Shown here: positions 1 through 8,543 of the stretch, piece by piece
How positions within the stretch are numbered: the stretch's first letter is position 1
How the letters are laid out: each line of letters starts with the position of its first letter
From: Arthrobacter sp. B1805
Lineage (GTDB): Bacteria > Actinomycetota > Actinomycetes > Actinomycetales > Micrococcaceae
NCBI RefSeq assembly: GCF_002929745.1
Contig: NZ_PJIQ01000001.1
Location: forward strand, 174,850-238,849
Direction of reading: 5' to 3'
DNA length: 64,000 nt
The notes under the pieces: generated by a model
Databases searched by the model: none
What the model was told of the DNA's origin: nothing
The model's input: only the letters and a program-made list of their open reading frames with translations
Position numbers and translations under genes: made by a program

Positions 1-176
1 TCGACGCGCAGGGCACCCCGGGCGAGCTCACGGCCGGGGCCTATCAGCCCGCGCTGCTCACCATGGTGGGACTGCTGATCGTGGGGTTCATCGCTAACCT
101 GCTCGTCAAGCCGGTCGATCCGCGCTTCCACGAACCGGCCAAGGGCGCCCCGAGACAATTCGCGAAGGAGGCCTGA
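1..176 (+). CDS. OFA-type MFS transporter, C-terminal end (partial)
   Basis: Only the last 57 residues lie in the window; the reading frame is open at the left edge and stops at 174-176. The visible part holds one hydrophobic helix (LLTMVGLLIVGFIANLLV) followed by a short charged cytoplasmic tail (PVDPRFHEP...). This tail and the tiny membrane protein that follows directly are typical of actinobacterial oxalate/formate-antiporter-family (OFA) MFS carriers, which move small carboxylates. The substrate cannot be told from the fragment. The family assignment is inference from the tail and the neighbour; that it is the end of a multi-helix membrane protein is fairly secure. Confidence 0.6.
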   Translation, partial: DAQGTPGELTAGAYQPALLTMVGLLIVGFIANLLVKPVDPRFHEPAKGAPRQFAKEA

Positions 177-177
177 C

Positions 178-282
178 ATGGCCGGAGCACGCATCGCCGC
201 AGTGTGGGCACTCGTCGGAGTGCCCCTCGCCTACGGCGTCTTCCAGACCCTGACGCGCGTCGCCGCCCTCTTTGGCGGCTGA
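178..282 (+). CDS. MFS transporter small subunit-like protein (34 aa)
   Basis: This 34-residue protein starts one base after the stop of the transporter. The ribosome binding site (GAAGGAGG, 164-171) lies inside the upstream gene. It is almost entirely one transmembrane helix (IAAVWALVGVPLAYGVFQTL) followed by a short VAALFGG tail. Such one-helix proteins are found immediately downstream of OFA-family MFS carriers in actinobacteria and are thought to be accessory subunits. Translational coupling with the preceding gene is likely from the 1-bp gap. It is very easy to miss because of its size. No mechanism is established from the sequence. Confidence 0.7.
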   Translation: MAGARIAAVWALVGVPLAYGVFQTLTRVAALFGG

Positions 283-307
283 CGGGGGATGCCCCACGCG
301 CCCGCCG

Positions 308-835
308 ATGGACAGTGCTGGCAGCTCGGTACTGTTCATCGGCGGGCGTTCGGGCGTCGGCAAGACGACGGTGGGGCTGGCCCTCCACGACCTCCTCGTC
401 GAGCGGGGTGTACGGCACGCCGTCGTCGAGGGTGATGCCCTGGACCTTGCCTACCCCGAGCCCTGGGAGCATCGGCTCGCGGAGCGCAATCTCGCCGCCA
501 TCTGGTCCAACTATCGGGCGCTCGGCTACCGCCGCCTGATCTACACGAACACTGTGTCCGTCCTCGAGACAGGGGCCCTCACCGCTGCCATGGGTGATGC
601 CCCGGCGGTCGTGGCGGTGCTGCTCGAGGCGGATACGACGACGGCGAACACGCGTCTCGCGGGTCGCGAGACCGGCCGGCAGCTGGAGGAGCACCGGCTC
701 CGCAGTGCCCGGGCCGCCGAGCGGCTCGACCGGGAGGCGCCGGACGCCGTCCACCGAATCCGGACGACGGCGCGCTCGCCTGAGGACGTCGCGGCGCAGA
801 TCCTGGCACTGCTTGAATGGGACCAGTCGATCTGA
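308..835 (+). CDS. AAA-family P-loop kinase-like protein
   Basis: A 175-residue cytoplasmic protein with a Walker A motif near the N-terminus (GGRSGVGKTT, residues 12-21), followed by an EGDALD segment like those of small-molecule kinases (adenylylsulfate kinase, gluconate kinase and AAA_33 type). The ATG at 308 puts the P-loop at the usual distance from the N-terminus; a TTG at 272 would add a non-conserved stretch that overlaps the preceding small gene. The C-terminal part is rich in Arg/Glu helices, consistent with a lid. The phosphate acceptor is unknown. The gene lies 8 bp upstream of the metallo-hydrolase and is probably cotranscribed with it. Confidence 0.7.
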   Translation: MDSAGSSVLFIGGRSGVGKTTVGLALHDLLVERGVRHAVVEGDALDLAYPEPWEHRLAERNLAAIWSNYRALGYRRLIYTNTVSVLETGALTAAMGDAPAVVAVLLEADTTTANTRLAGRETGRQLEEHRLRSARAAERLDREAPDAVHRIRTTARSPEDVAAQILALLEWDQSI

Positions 836-843
836 GGGGAACC

Positions 844-1866
844 GTGGACAGCACCAGCAGGCAGCAGGAGGAGGCGCTCGAGCGCGGTGACCTACCGCCG
901 CTGGAGCAGGTGCGCGACGACGTCTGGGCCCTCGCGCAACCGATGCCCGGCGACCACCTCGCCTACTCCTTCACCTACCTGCTGCGGGATACCGACGGTG
1001 GCGTCCTCGTCGTCGACCCGGGCTGGGACTCCGACGAGAACTGGCAGCGGCTGACCGATGCGCTGCACCAGCTCGTCCCGGGGTGTTCAGGGGCGGATGT
1101 CGTGACGGGCATCATCGGCACGCACCTGCACCCGGACCACGTGGGAATGGCCGGTCGCTTGCGTGACGCGTCGGGAGCCACGCTCGGGATGCATGTCCTC
1201 GAGCGTGAGGCGCTCGAACGGCACTGCGCCCGGGCAGTCGGTGATGTGCCGGCGGACGATCGGCTGGAGACGTGGGGTGTACCGTCCGAGCGGAGGGCGG
1301 AACTCGCCCAGTACGTGGATCGCTCGCCCGAGGGGCTCGTCCTGGCGGTCGATCGGGAGCTCGCCGACGGCGACGTCCTCTCCGTCCCGGGATTCCGGCT
1401 CGAGGTCATGGCGACCCCCGGGCACACAGCCGGCCACCTCTGCCTGCGTGACGACGCCCGCGGCCTCCTCCTGACGGGTGACCACGTGCTGCCGACTGTC
1501 TTTCCCGGTCTCGGGCTGGGTGGAGAAACACCGTCCAACCCGCTTGCCGATTACTTGGCATCGATCGACGCCGTGTGCCGGTATCCGGACCACGAGGCGC
1601 TGCCGGGACACGGTTACCGGTTCTGCGGCGTTGCCGAGAGGGCCCGGGAATGCGCGGACCACCATCTGAAGCGAGCGCGGGAGGTCGCCGAGGTCGTGGC
1701 GGCCGGGGGCGGACGGCCAGGAGAGCCCAGGATCTGGGACATCGCCTCGCTCGTCACCTGGACCGCGGGCTGGAAGGGGCTGCACGGGTTCCAGCTGTTG
1801 TCCGCCCTCCACCAGACGCAGATGCACCTGGACTTCATCCGGAGCGGCGGACTTGCCCTTCGCTGA
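844..1866 (+). CDS. MBL-fold metallo-hydrolase
   Basis: A 340-residue metallo-beta-lactamase-superfamily hydrolase. The metal ligands are visible: H94-x-H96-x-D98-H99 (THLHPDHVG), H194 in the ATPGHTAGH motif, and D213-H214 in LLTGDHVLP. A C-terminal helical extension (about residues 260-340) resembles the extra domain of glyoxalase-II-like or LACTB2-like members. I chose the GTG at 844 because AGGGGAA lies just upstream; an ATG at 817 would overlap the kinase gene by 19 bp. The substrate is not evident (thioester, lactone or phosphodiester are all possible). It probably belongs to the same operon as the P-loop kinase. Confidence 0.85.
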   Translation: MDSTSRQQEEALERGDLPPLEQVRDDVWALAQPMPGDHLAYSFTYLLRDTDGGVLVVDPGWDSDENWQRLTDALHQLVPGCSGADVVTGIIGTHLHPDHVGMAGRLRDASGATLGMHVLEREALERHCARAVGDVPADDRLETWGVPSERRAELAQYVDRSPEGLVLAVDRELADGDVLSVPGFRLEVMATPGHTAGHLCLRDDARGLLLTGDHVLPTVFPGLGLGGETPSNPLADYLASIDAVCRYPDHEALPGHGYRFCGVAERARECADHHLKRAREVAEVVAAGGGRPGEPRIWDIASLVTWTAGWKGLHGFQLLSALHQTQMHLDFIRSGGLALR

Positions 1867-1928
1867 AATCTTCGGACTTTTCCGTGGAAGGTGGCGCTCG
1901 TTCCTACGGGCATCTATACGCTTCCTCC

Positions 1929-2402
1929 ATGGAGATTGCGGAGGGGCCCGACGGCAGGGAGTTCGATCGCGCTATCGAGGTGCTGGAGGAGCAGACGAGC
2001 GTGCTGTGGCGCCGCGAGCGGACGACATCGCATTCGCTTGCGAAGACCGTCCATCCCGAGATGGAACCGGCAGCCTACGGGATCCTGACCCTGCTGCAGC
2101 GCGAGGGATCGCTGAGGGCGACGGACATCGCCAACAGCATCGGCGTCGGCAAACCGTCCGTGAGCCGGCAGCTCGCGGGGCTCGAGCGACTGGGCCTCGT
2201 CAGCCGGCAGCTCGATCCGGATGACGCCCGGTCCCAGCGGGTCGTGCTGACGCCGCTCGGGAAGCAGCAGCTCACCACCGCACAGACCGGACGGCGCAAT
2301 GCCTTCAACGACCTCATGCGCAGCTGGAAGCCGGAGGACGTGGCGAGCCTCGGCTCGCTGATCGCACGCCTGAACAGCACCTACACGAAGGACACCTGGT
2401 AA
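1929..2402 (+). CDS. MarR-family transcriptional regulator
   Basis: A 157-residue winged-helix regulator. The helix-turn-helix spans about residues 62-85 (LRATDIANSIGVGKPSVSRQ) and is followed by the wing containing DPDDARSQRVVLT, the classic MarR D-x-R-S/R signature. Flanking helices form the dimer interface. There is no Shine-Dalgarno sequence before the ATG. A -10-like TATACG at 1915-1920 lies 8 nt upstream, so the mRNA may be leaderless. It sits 62 bp after the metallo-hydrolase and may regulate that operon. The ligand is unknown. Confidence 0.85.
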   Translation: MEIAEGPDGREFDRAIEVLEEQTSVLWRRERTTSHSLAKTVHPEMEPAAYGILTLLQREGSLRATDIANSIGVGKPSVSRQLAGLERLGLVSRQLDPDDARSQRVVLTPLGKQQLTTAQTGRRNAFNDLMRSWKPEDVASLGSLIARLNSTYTKDTW

Positions 2403-2406
2403 CGGG

Positions 2407-2721
2407 TCAGTCCCCGCTCCAGCCCGATCCCTCACGGAAGCTTCCTACGCGCCGGCCCGCTCCGGCCTCGAGGGAGTCCTCCGAGTCCTCGAAGAGCTCG
2501 CCCGCGTCGGCCTTGCTGTGGAGGAGGAGCTGCTCCGCTTCGGCACGAGCCTCGTCCAGCGTGCCCGCCAGAATGCGGCTGCGGGCGGGCAGGGCGTCCA
2601 TGTGGATCACGCGCTCGGCCGTCTCGCCGACGGGAACCGTGAAGCCGTCAATGGCGTCGTCGACGGGCACCTCCGCGCCGTCATTCTCCGCGGGGACGAG
2701 GTATTCGAGGAAGTAGGCCAT
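2407..2721 (-). CDS. Conserved hypothetical acidic protein (104 aa)
   Basis: A 104-residue acidic cytoplasmic protein (starts MAYFLEYLVPAEND) without signal peptide or membrane segment. It has a core that could be a small alpha/beta fold (PVGETAERVIHMDALPARSRILAGTLDEARAEAEQLL) and a variable low-complexity tail. I do not recognise a family. It is convergent with the MarR gene, with only 4 bp between the stop codons, so there is no room for a separate terminator. Coding is supported by length, composition and third-position GC bias. Confidence 0.6.
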   Translation of the reverse strand: MAYFLEYLVPAENDGAEVPVDDAIDGFTVPVGETAERVIHMDALPARSRILAGTLDEARAEAEQLLLHSKADAGELFEDSEDSLEAGAGRRVGSFREGSGWSGD

Positions 2722-2901
2722 GCTTCACAGTTGCACCGGGAGGGGAACCGTCGCCACCCGGACGGTGGAGCGCCGGAAGCTTGTCCGGCGCGCGGTGGGC
2801 TGCTAGCGGGGCCGGATCCGGCCGGGTAGCGGGAGCCGGAAGTGCCGCGTCAAATCAGGGGGAAGGTACCGGGCCGGATGCGCAGCCTGCTGATCGACGC
2901 C

Positions 2902-2907
2902 TAGATT
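2902..2907 (+). promoter_or_regulatory. -10 box for leaderless malQ transcript
   Basis: TAGATT followed by exactly 6 nt (GGTGGA) and the ATG of malQ. With the usual 6-7 nt from -10 to transcription start, the mRNA would begin at the ATG. The GGTGGA is too close to the ATG to act as a Shine-Dalgarno site. Confidence 0.6.
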
Positions 2908-2913
2908 GGTGGA

Positions 2914-5085
2914 ATGGCAGACACGACGCAGCAAGAAGAAGCCCCCCGGAAGACCCCGACTCCCCTCGAGCAGCTTGCGGAGGCCCACCGCGTCGGCACC
3001 ACCTTCAAGGGATGGGACGGCGAGCCGGCGCGCGTGGCGCCGGACACGCTCGTGGCGGTGCTCGCCGCGCTCGGTGTCGACGCGTCCTCCGACGCGGCGA
3101 TCACCCATGCCCTGGAAGCCGTCGACGCCGGGCCGTGGCGCTCCGTGCTGCCCGCCGTCGTCGTCGTGCGCGAGAGCGACGACGACCCCGTGACGATCCA
3201 CGCGCCCGCGGGCGCCGGGGTGGACCTGTGGGTCGTCGACGAGGACGGCACCCGCTTCACCGGAACGGTGGAAGAGGCGACGGTGACCCGGTCCATCGAT
3301 GGGCAGGACATCGAGCGGAGGAATGGCACCTTGCCGCCTTCGCTGCCCCTCGGCTGGCACACGCTGCACGCGAGCGTCGACGGACAGGAGTCCTCCTGCA
3401 CCCTCGTGGTGACGCCTGACCGGTTGAGCACGACGGCGTCGCTCATGGACCGACGCACCTGGGGACTGATGGCCCAGCTGTACTCCGTCCGCTCATCGCG
3501 GTCGTGGGGCATCGGAGATCTCGCCGACCTCGGTCAGATCGCCGTCGCCGCCGCGGCGCACGGCGGCGACTTCGTGCTGGTGAACCCGTTGCACGCCGCG
3601 GAGCCCGTACCTCCCGTGGAGCCGTCGCCCTATCTCCCGACGACGCGGCGCTACTTCCATCCCCTGTACCTGCGCATCGAGGACATCCCTGAGTACTCGC
3701 GGCTGGGTGATCCCGCGCAGGCGCGGGTGCAGGAGCTCGCTGCCGGCTTCCGAGCCGCCAACACGACCGCGGACCTGCTGGACCGGGACTCGTCCTACGC
3801 GGCGAAGCTCGAAGCGCTCGAACTCGTCTTCGCCGTCGAGCGGCCCGAACAGCGTCAGCGGGATTTCGACTCCTACCGATCCCATCAGGGCCAGGGCCTC
3901 GCCGACTTCGCGCTGTGGTCCGCGCTCGCCGAGACCCTCCCCCCGGGCGCGCCGGAATGGAACGACGTCGGGCGCCCCGGCTCGGCGGGCGCCCGCGAGT
4001 TCGCGGAGCGGCACGCGGCACGGATCGAATTCCATGAGTGGCTGCAGTGGCTTGTGGACGAGCAGTTGCAGGAAGCCCAGCTGGAAGCCACCGGTGCCGG
4101 CATGTCCATCGGCGTGGTGCACGACCTCGCTGTGGGCGTGCACCCGAGCGGAGCCGACGCGTGGGCGCTGCAGGACGTCCTTGCGACCGGAATCAGCGTG
4201 GGGGCTCCGCCGGACATGTTCAACCAGCACGGCCAGGACTGGAGCCAGCCGCCGTGGCATCCGGAACGGCTCGCCGAGTCGGGCTACGCGGCCTTCAGGG
4301 ACATGCTCCGGAACATACTGCGTCACGCCGGTGGGATCCGGGTGGACCATATCCTCGGCCTGTTCCGCCTATGGTGGATCCCGCAGGGCAAGGCGCCGGG
4401 CGCGGGAGCGTACGTGTACTACGACCACGAGGCCCTGATCGGCATCCTCGCGCTCGAGGCGGAGCGTGCCGGTGCGATCGTCGTCGGCGAGGACCTCGGC
4501 GTCTTCGAGCCGGGCGTGCAGGAGTACCTGGGGGAGCGCGGCATCTTCGGAACCTCGATCCTGTGGTTCGAACAGGACGAGGATGGGCCCCTGCCCCCGG
4601 AGTCGTATCGCAAGGGCTGCCTGACGACGGTCACCGTCCACGACCTTCCGCCCAGCGCCGGCTACCTCGCGGGCGAGCACGTGACCCTGCGCGAGAAGCT
4701 CGGGCTGCTGAGCCGCCCCGTCGAGGAGGAACGCGCCGAGGACCGTGCCACCCAGGAGAAGTTCCTGGCGCTCCTCCGGGAGCGCGGTCTTCTCCCGAGC
4801 GGGACGGCGACCGTCCAGGAGACAGTCGAGGCATTGCACGGCTTCATCGCGCAGACGCCGTCCGTGCTGCTCGGAGTCGCGTTGGCCGACGCCGTCGGCG
4901 AACGCCGTACCCAGAACCAGCCGGGCACGAACGACGAGTACCCCAACTGGCAGATCCCGCTCGCCGATGCCGACGGCACCGCCGTCCTCGTGGAGGACAT
5001 CGCCGGGAACCAGCGGTTCTCGTCGCTCGTCGCGGCACTGGGTCTACCGTCCGCAGACGGGGCGGAAACGGGGCCCGCCGCCTGA
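2914..5085 (+). CDS. malQ: 4-alpha-glucanotransferase (amylomaltase, GH77)
   Basis: A 723-residue GH77 enzyme that transfers alpha-1,4-glucan segments between malto-oligosaccharides during maltodextrin/glycogen turnover in the cytoplasm. Catalytic residues fit the family: nucleophile D478 (GIRVDHILGLF), acid/base E526 (VVGEDLGVF) and D577 in TVHDLP. The 250s region LVNPLHA...SPYLPTTRRYFHPLYL is characteristic. An N-terminal extension of about 170 residues is typical of actinobacterial MalQ. The length is normal. The gene stands alone, 11 nt downstream of a -10-like TAGATT, and appears leaderless. Confidence 0.95.
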   Translation: MADTTQQEEAPRKTPTPLEQLAEAHRVGTTFKGWDGEPARVAPDTLVAVLAALGVDASSDAAITHALEAVDAGPWRSVLPAVVVVRESDDDPVTIHAPAGAGVDLWVVDEDGTRFTGTVEEATVTRSIDGQDIERRNGTLPPSLPLGWHTLHASVDGQESSCTLVVTPDRLSTTASLMDRRTWGLMAQLYSVRSSRSWGIGDLADLGQIAVAAAAHGGDFVLVNPLHAAEPVPPVEPSPYLPTTRRYFHPLYLRIEDIPEYSRLGDPAQARVQELAAGFRAANTTADLLDRDSSYAAKLEALELVFAVERPEQRQRDFDSYRSHQGQGLADFALWSALAETLPPGAPEWNDVGRPGSAGAREFAERHAARIEFHEWLQWLVDEQLQEAQLEATGAGMSIGVVHDLAVGVHPSGADAWALQDVLATGISVGAPPDMFNQHGQDWSQPPWHPERLAESGYAAFRDMLRNILRHAGGIRVDHILGLFRLWWIPQGKAPGAGAYVYYDHEALIGILALEAERAGAIVVGEDLGVFEPGVQEYLGERGIFGTSILWFEQDEDGPLPPESYRKGCLTTVTVHDLPPSAGYLAGEHVTLREKLGLLSRPVEEERAEDRATQEKFLALLRERGLLPSGTATVQETVEALHGFIAQTPSVLLGVALADAVGERRTQNQPGTNDEYPNWQIPLADADGTAVLVEDIAGNQRFSSLVAALGLPSADGAETGPAA

Positions 5086-5140
5086 TCGCAAGCAGAATCT
5101 GCTGCCGCGCGGGGTCGACGGTGCGTGGTCGGATAGAGGA

Positions 5141-6106
5141 ATGAACAAGCAGGAGAAATTCGACGTCGTCATCGTCGGCGGTGGAGTTGCGGGACTGAGC
5201 ACCGCACTCGTCCTCGGCCGGGCCAGGCGGAACATCGTCGTCATCGATGCCGGAACACCGCGCAACGCCCCGGCGGAAGCCGCCTACGGCTTCATCACAC
5301 GCGACGGCACCGCGCCGGAGCAGCTGCTCTCGCTCGCCCGTGAGGATCTGGAGCCATACGCGGTGCAGTTCCTCGAGGGCAGTGCGGAACGTGCGGCCCG
5401 GACGACGACCGGCTGGTCCATCCGCGCCGAGGACGGGACGACCGTGCAGGGGCGCCAACTGGTTCTCGCTTCCGGCCTGCGTGACATCCTCCCCGAGGTG
5501 GGCGGTGCGCGTGAGGCGTGGGGGCGGGGACTGCTCCAGTGCCCGTACTGCCACGGCTGGGAGGTGCGGGACCAGGCACTCGGCGTACTCGGTTCAGCCG
5601 AGACCTCCATCCATCAGGCGATCCTGCTCCGGCAATGGTCTGACGACGTGACCTTCTTCCCCCATCTCCTCGGGCCGCTCTCCGACGAGGACGAGCGACG
5701 GCTCCGTAACCGCGGGGTCCGGGTGGTCGAAGGGACGGTGGAGGGCTTCGCCCTCGGACAGGCCGACGGCGGCGGACCGCGTTCCATCCGTGGTGTTCGG
5801 CTGGAGGACGGGTCGCTCGTCCCGTGCGCCGCCATTTTCTGCGAACCGGGTGCCGATGCCGGCACGCCGCTGCTCTCCGACCTGGGCTGCGAGATGCGCG
5901 ACGACGGCTGTGTGGTGACCGACGATATCGGGCGCACGACCGTGGAGCGCGTGTGGGCCGTCGGCAATGCCGCTGATCCCGCGGCGCAGCTCGTGCCGGC
6001 GGCGGGAGACGCCTACCGCGCCGCTGTCGCCATCAATGCGATGCTCGTCGAGGAGGACTGCGAGCTGTGTGTGGACGCGGAGGAGACCGTCAGCGGAAGC
6101 GTCTGA
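5141..6106 (+). CDS. Thioredoxin-reductase-like FAD/NAD(P) oxidoreductase
   Basis: A 321-residue two-dinucleotide-fold flavoprotein. The FAD-binding GGGVAGLS motif is near the N-terminus (about residues 13-20). The redox dithiol C134-P-Y-C137 (CPYCHGWE) sits in the NADPH domain at the place expected for thioredoxin reductase. The C-terminal FAD motif (VWAVGNAADP) is degenerate relative to GD. The CPYCHG variant is seen in a large actinobacterial/cyanobacterial TrxR-like group whose electron acceptor is often unknown, so I do not call it trxB. The C-terminus carries an extra CELC pair. The AGAGGA upstream of the ATG leaves no spacing; start chosen by homology of the GG motif. Confidence 0.85.
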   Translation: MNKQEKFDVVIVGGGVAGLSTALVLGRARRNIVVIDAGTPRNAPAEAAYGFITRDGTAPEQLLSLAREDLEPYAVQFLEGSAERAARTTTGWSIRAEDGTTVQGRQLVLASGLRDILPEVGGAREAWGRGLLQCPYCHGWEVRDQALGVLGSAETSIHQAILLRQWSDDVTFFPHLLGPLSDEDERRLRNRGVRVVEGTVEGFALGQADGGGPRSIRGVRLEDGSLVPCAAIFCEPGADAGTPLLSDLGCEMRDDGCVVTDDIGRTTVERVWAVGNAADPAAQLVPAAGDAYRAAVAINAMLVEEDCELCVDAEETVSGSV

Positions 6107-6201
6107 TTCGCATCCCTTCGGCGTTCCGAGGCGGCCCCATCGCCCGAGTGAGCATGCTTCCAGCCCCGCGGTAGGGGTGCGCCGGACGTGGATCCGCGAT
6201 G

Positions 6202-6242
6202 GACGCAGGAGGGCCCGGGCACGACCCGGGCCCTCCTGCGTC
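6202..6242. terminator. Bidirectional terminator hairpin
   Basis: Perfect 18-bp inverted repeat (6202-6219 and 6225-6242, arm GACGCAGGAGGGCCCGGG) with a 5-nt loop. It lies between the convergent flavoprotein gene and the YtxH-like gene, so it can serve both. Confidence 0.8.
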
Positions 6243-6265
6243 GTCCATTCGCGGTGGGTTCGGTC

Positions 6266-6694
6266 CTACCTCTGGGGGTCCGGGCGGGTTGCCTCGTCCT
6301 GCGCCTCGAACGGTGTGTCCGCGATGTGGCTGGGATCCCCGCCGCTGGGGCCCGTGTCCGTGGGGGCTCCCGTGTCCATGGCAGTCACGACCGGTGGCAC
6401 GTCCAGGGGGAGATCGCCGCTCGCGCCGATGTCCTTCCCTGGATCCTGCGGCGCCTTGGCGCCGTCGTTCGATCCCGAGCCGCCTCTCTTCAGCACGCCC
6501 TTGAGGGAGTCCTGCACTTCCGGCGCCTTGCTCTTGAGGGTGCCGGTCGTCGAGGCAACAGTCTCCTGCACTCTCGGACTGTTCCAGAGCTGCTGCGCCT
6601 TCGTCTTGAGCTGCTCGTAGCCCTGGCGTCCTGCCCGCGTGCCGAGGACATAACCGGCCGCCATTCCTGCGCCGAAAACGAGTTTGTTCTTCAT
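6266..6694 (-). CDS. YtxH-like membrane-anchored protein
   Basis: A 142-residue protein with an N-terminal hydrophobic segment containing glycine motifs (LVFGAGMAAGYVLGTRAGRQGYEQL, within residues 5-30), as in YtxH/DUF general-stress proteins. An amphipathic helix and a long disordered Pro/Gly/Asp-rich tail follow. A good ribosome binding site (AGGAG) precedes the ATG. A TAGATT hexamer on the minus strand around 6730-6735 could be its -10. Function unknown; the fold suggests a membrane-tethered stress or envelope protein. It faces the flavoprotein gene across a perfect terminator. Confidence 0.65.
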   Translation of the reverse strand: MKNKLVFGAGMAAGYVLGTRAGRQGYEQLKTKAQQLWNSPRVQETVASTTGTLKSKAPEVQDSLKGVLKRGGSGSNDGAKAPQDPGKDIGASGDLPLDVPPVVTAMDTGAPTDTGPSGGDPSHIADTPFEAQDEATRPDPQR

Positions 6695-6874
6695 GCCGTT
6701 CTCCTATCGGTGGACTGCGTTGCCCTCGAATCTAGACCACGCTGCCGAGCGGAGCGAGGGAACTTTCCCGGAACCGGCAGCCTGTACAAGAGACGCAGAG
6801 GTTCCGTCGGGACTACCAGTGGTTGATCCGATGCGGAAGGATAGACCGGAAAGCGCTATCCAGCCGAGGAGATC

Positions 6875-8134
6875 ATGACCGTTCCGCAGCACACCCTTCG
6901 AGACCGCCGTCACGGGTCTGGCCAGGCTCCCCGGCGCGTCCTGCTCCTCGTGGCTGCCCTCGCGATGCTGCAGGTGATCTGGCCGCTGACCATGGACCTG
7001 TACCTGCCGTCCTTCCCGGCCATCCGACGGGAGTTCGGCGCCGACGAGAGCGGGGTGCAGCTGACCCTGACCGCGGCCTTCATCGGCATGGGGATCGGCC
7101 AACTGGCATCCGGTCCGGTCTCGGACGCCGTCGGTCGTGCTCGCCCACTGGCGGTGATGATCGTGCTGTACTGCCTCGCAACGGCGTCGTGCGCCCTCGC
7201 CCCTTCAATGGGGTGGCTCGTGGCGAGCAGGGCTTTTCAGGGCATGGGCTCCGCGGCGTGCGCGGTCATAGCACTCGCCGTCGTCCGCGACCTCTACAGC
7301 GGGAAGCAGCTACTGGTGTTCCTTGCGCGCCTCTCCATCGCGTCGGGCGTGTTCGTGGTCGCCTCACCCGCGCTCGGTGCGCAACTCCTGCAGATCGTGG
7401 GGTGGCGAGGCCTGTTCTGGGTTCTCCTCGGCTATGGCCTCGTACTGCTCTGCGTCGCCGGATCGATCCTGCTGCGGAACGAGACCCATCCGCCGGACCG
7501 CCGGTCACTCCGCAAGGGCGTGAGCCTGCGCGACGATTACCGCAACCTCCTCGGCGACGCGCAGTTCCGTTCCGTGGCTCTTGCCGGCGGACTGCTCTTC
7601 GCGGCGATGATGTCCTTCATGGCAGGGAGTGCATTCCTCCTGCAGGAGGTCTACGGCCTCACGCCGACGGGGTACGCGCTGCTGTTCGGGGCGCAGGGCG
7701 CGCTCATGGTCGTCGGTGCGCAAGTCGGCGGGCTGGTGGCCAGGCGAGCCTCCCCGGCACTCGCAGTTCGCGTCGGCGCCGTGGCGCTGGTGGTTTCTGC
7801 CGTCGTCCTGCTGCTGAGCGTGAGTCTTGCCCCGCAACTCGGCGTGTGGGGACTGATGGTGCCCATCATGGGGTTCACGACGTCGTTCGGGCTCGTGAAC
7901 CCGGCTCTGCAGGCCACGGCCCTGGAGCATCACGGTCTCCGCGCCGGAACCGCTGCCTCCCTGCTGGGGGCGTCGAACATGGCCGGTGCGGCTGTGCTGG
8001 CGCCGGTCACAGGCGCGTTCGGACTGTCCTCACCCGTCCCCACCGCCATCGTGATGCTGAGCTGCGCCATCGTTGCCGCTGCGCTCCTGATGGGCGTCCT
8101 GAAGCCCGCCACGGGGTCCCGGGTTGCTGCATGA
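6875..8134 (+). CDS. Bcr/CflA-family multidrug efflux MFS transporter
   Basis: A 419-residue carrier with about 12 transmembrane helices. The first helix carries the DLYLPSFPAI motif typical of the Bcr/CflA (DHA1) drug:H+ antiporters. The loop after helix 2 has the MFS motif A variant GPVSDAVGRARPL, and helix 4-5 has RAFQGMGSAACAVIALAVVRDLY. It would export drugs or sulfonamide/bicyclomycin-type compounds; the true substrate is unknown. The ATG at 6875 has GAGGAG 5 nt upstream. The gene diverges from the YtxH-like gene. Confidence 0.85.
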   Translation: MTVPQHTLRDRRHGSGQAPRRVLLLVAALAMLQVIWPLTMDLYLPSFPAIRREFGADESGVQLTLTAAFIGMGIGQLASGPVSDAVGRARPLAVMIVLYCLATASCALAPSMGWLVASRAFQGMGSAACAVIALAVVRDLYSGKQLLVFLARLSIASGVFVVASPALGAQLLQIVGWRGLFWVLLGYGLVLLCVAGSILLRNETHPPDRRSLRKGVSLRDDYRNLLGDAQFRSVALAGGLLFAAMMSFMAGSAFLLQEVYGLTPTGYALLFGAQGALMVVGAQVGGLVARRASPALAVRVGAVALVVSAVVLLLSVSLAPQLGVWGLMVPIMGFTTSFGLVNPALQATALEHHGLRAGTAASLLGASNMAGAAVLAPVTGAFGLSSPVPTAIVMLSCAIVAAALLMGVLKPATGSRVAA

Positions 8135-8181
8135 GTCGGGACGGCGCGGCGCGTGCGCAGCACTGCTCGCCGCGTGCCGAA

Positions 8182-8290
8182 GATCGGGTGGGCCGACGCC
8201 CGTAACGGCGCGTGCGGCGGACCGGGTGGCCGACGCCCGCGGCGGTTCATGAGGCGGGATCGGACCGGCCGACGCCTGCGGCGCCGACCT
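8182..8290 (+). repeat. Degenerate 38-bp tandem repeat, about 3 copies
   Basis: Three direct copies beginning at 8182, 8220 and 8258 share the core GGCCGACGCC(C/T)G inside a GAYCGG...GGCG frame, with an exact 38-nt period. They fill the gap between the MFS gene and the convergent 83-aa gene and do not code for a recognisable protein. Confidence 0.55.
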
Positions 8291-8291
8291 G

Positions 8292-8543
8292 TCAGGAAGA
8301 GCGGCGCGTCGATTCGACGGCGTCGGGCAGTGCCGGAGTGGACTCCGGCTGCTGGTCGCGGCGGTCGAGTTCCTCCGTCAGTTCCTCGTGGCGGATCTCG
8401 GTCTCCATGGACGGCTCGCCGTCATTCGCATACTCGTAGTCGAGCTCGCGGTGGATCCTGCTGTTGAGAACCTCGACCTCGGGCAATGCGAGTGCGGTGA
8501 GATCTTCCGGAAAGTCTTCGGACGGCGTCAGTCTGGTGCTCAT
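8292..8543 (-). CDS. Hypothetical protein (83 aa)
   Basis: An 83-residue charged, acidic protein without hydrophobic segments. The central part (ALPEVEVLNSRIHRELDYEY...EELTEELDRRDQQ) is predicted helical and could be a coiled coil or a regulatory partner protein. I do not recognise a family. The ATG is preceded by GAACAGGCCCCC, with no strong Shine-Dalgarno sequence. Coding is supported by third-position GC bias and absence of a better reading frame, but functional assignment is not possible. Confidence 0.5.
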   Translation of the reverse strand: MSTRLTPSEDFPEDLTALALPEVEVLNSRIHRELDYEYANDGEPSMETEIRHEELTEELDRRDQQPESTPALPDAVESTRRSS

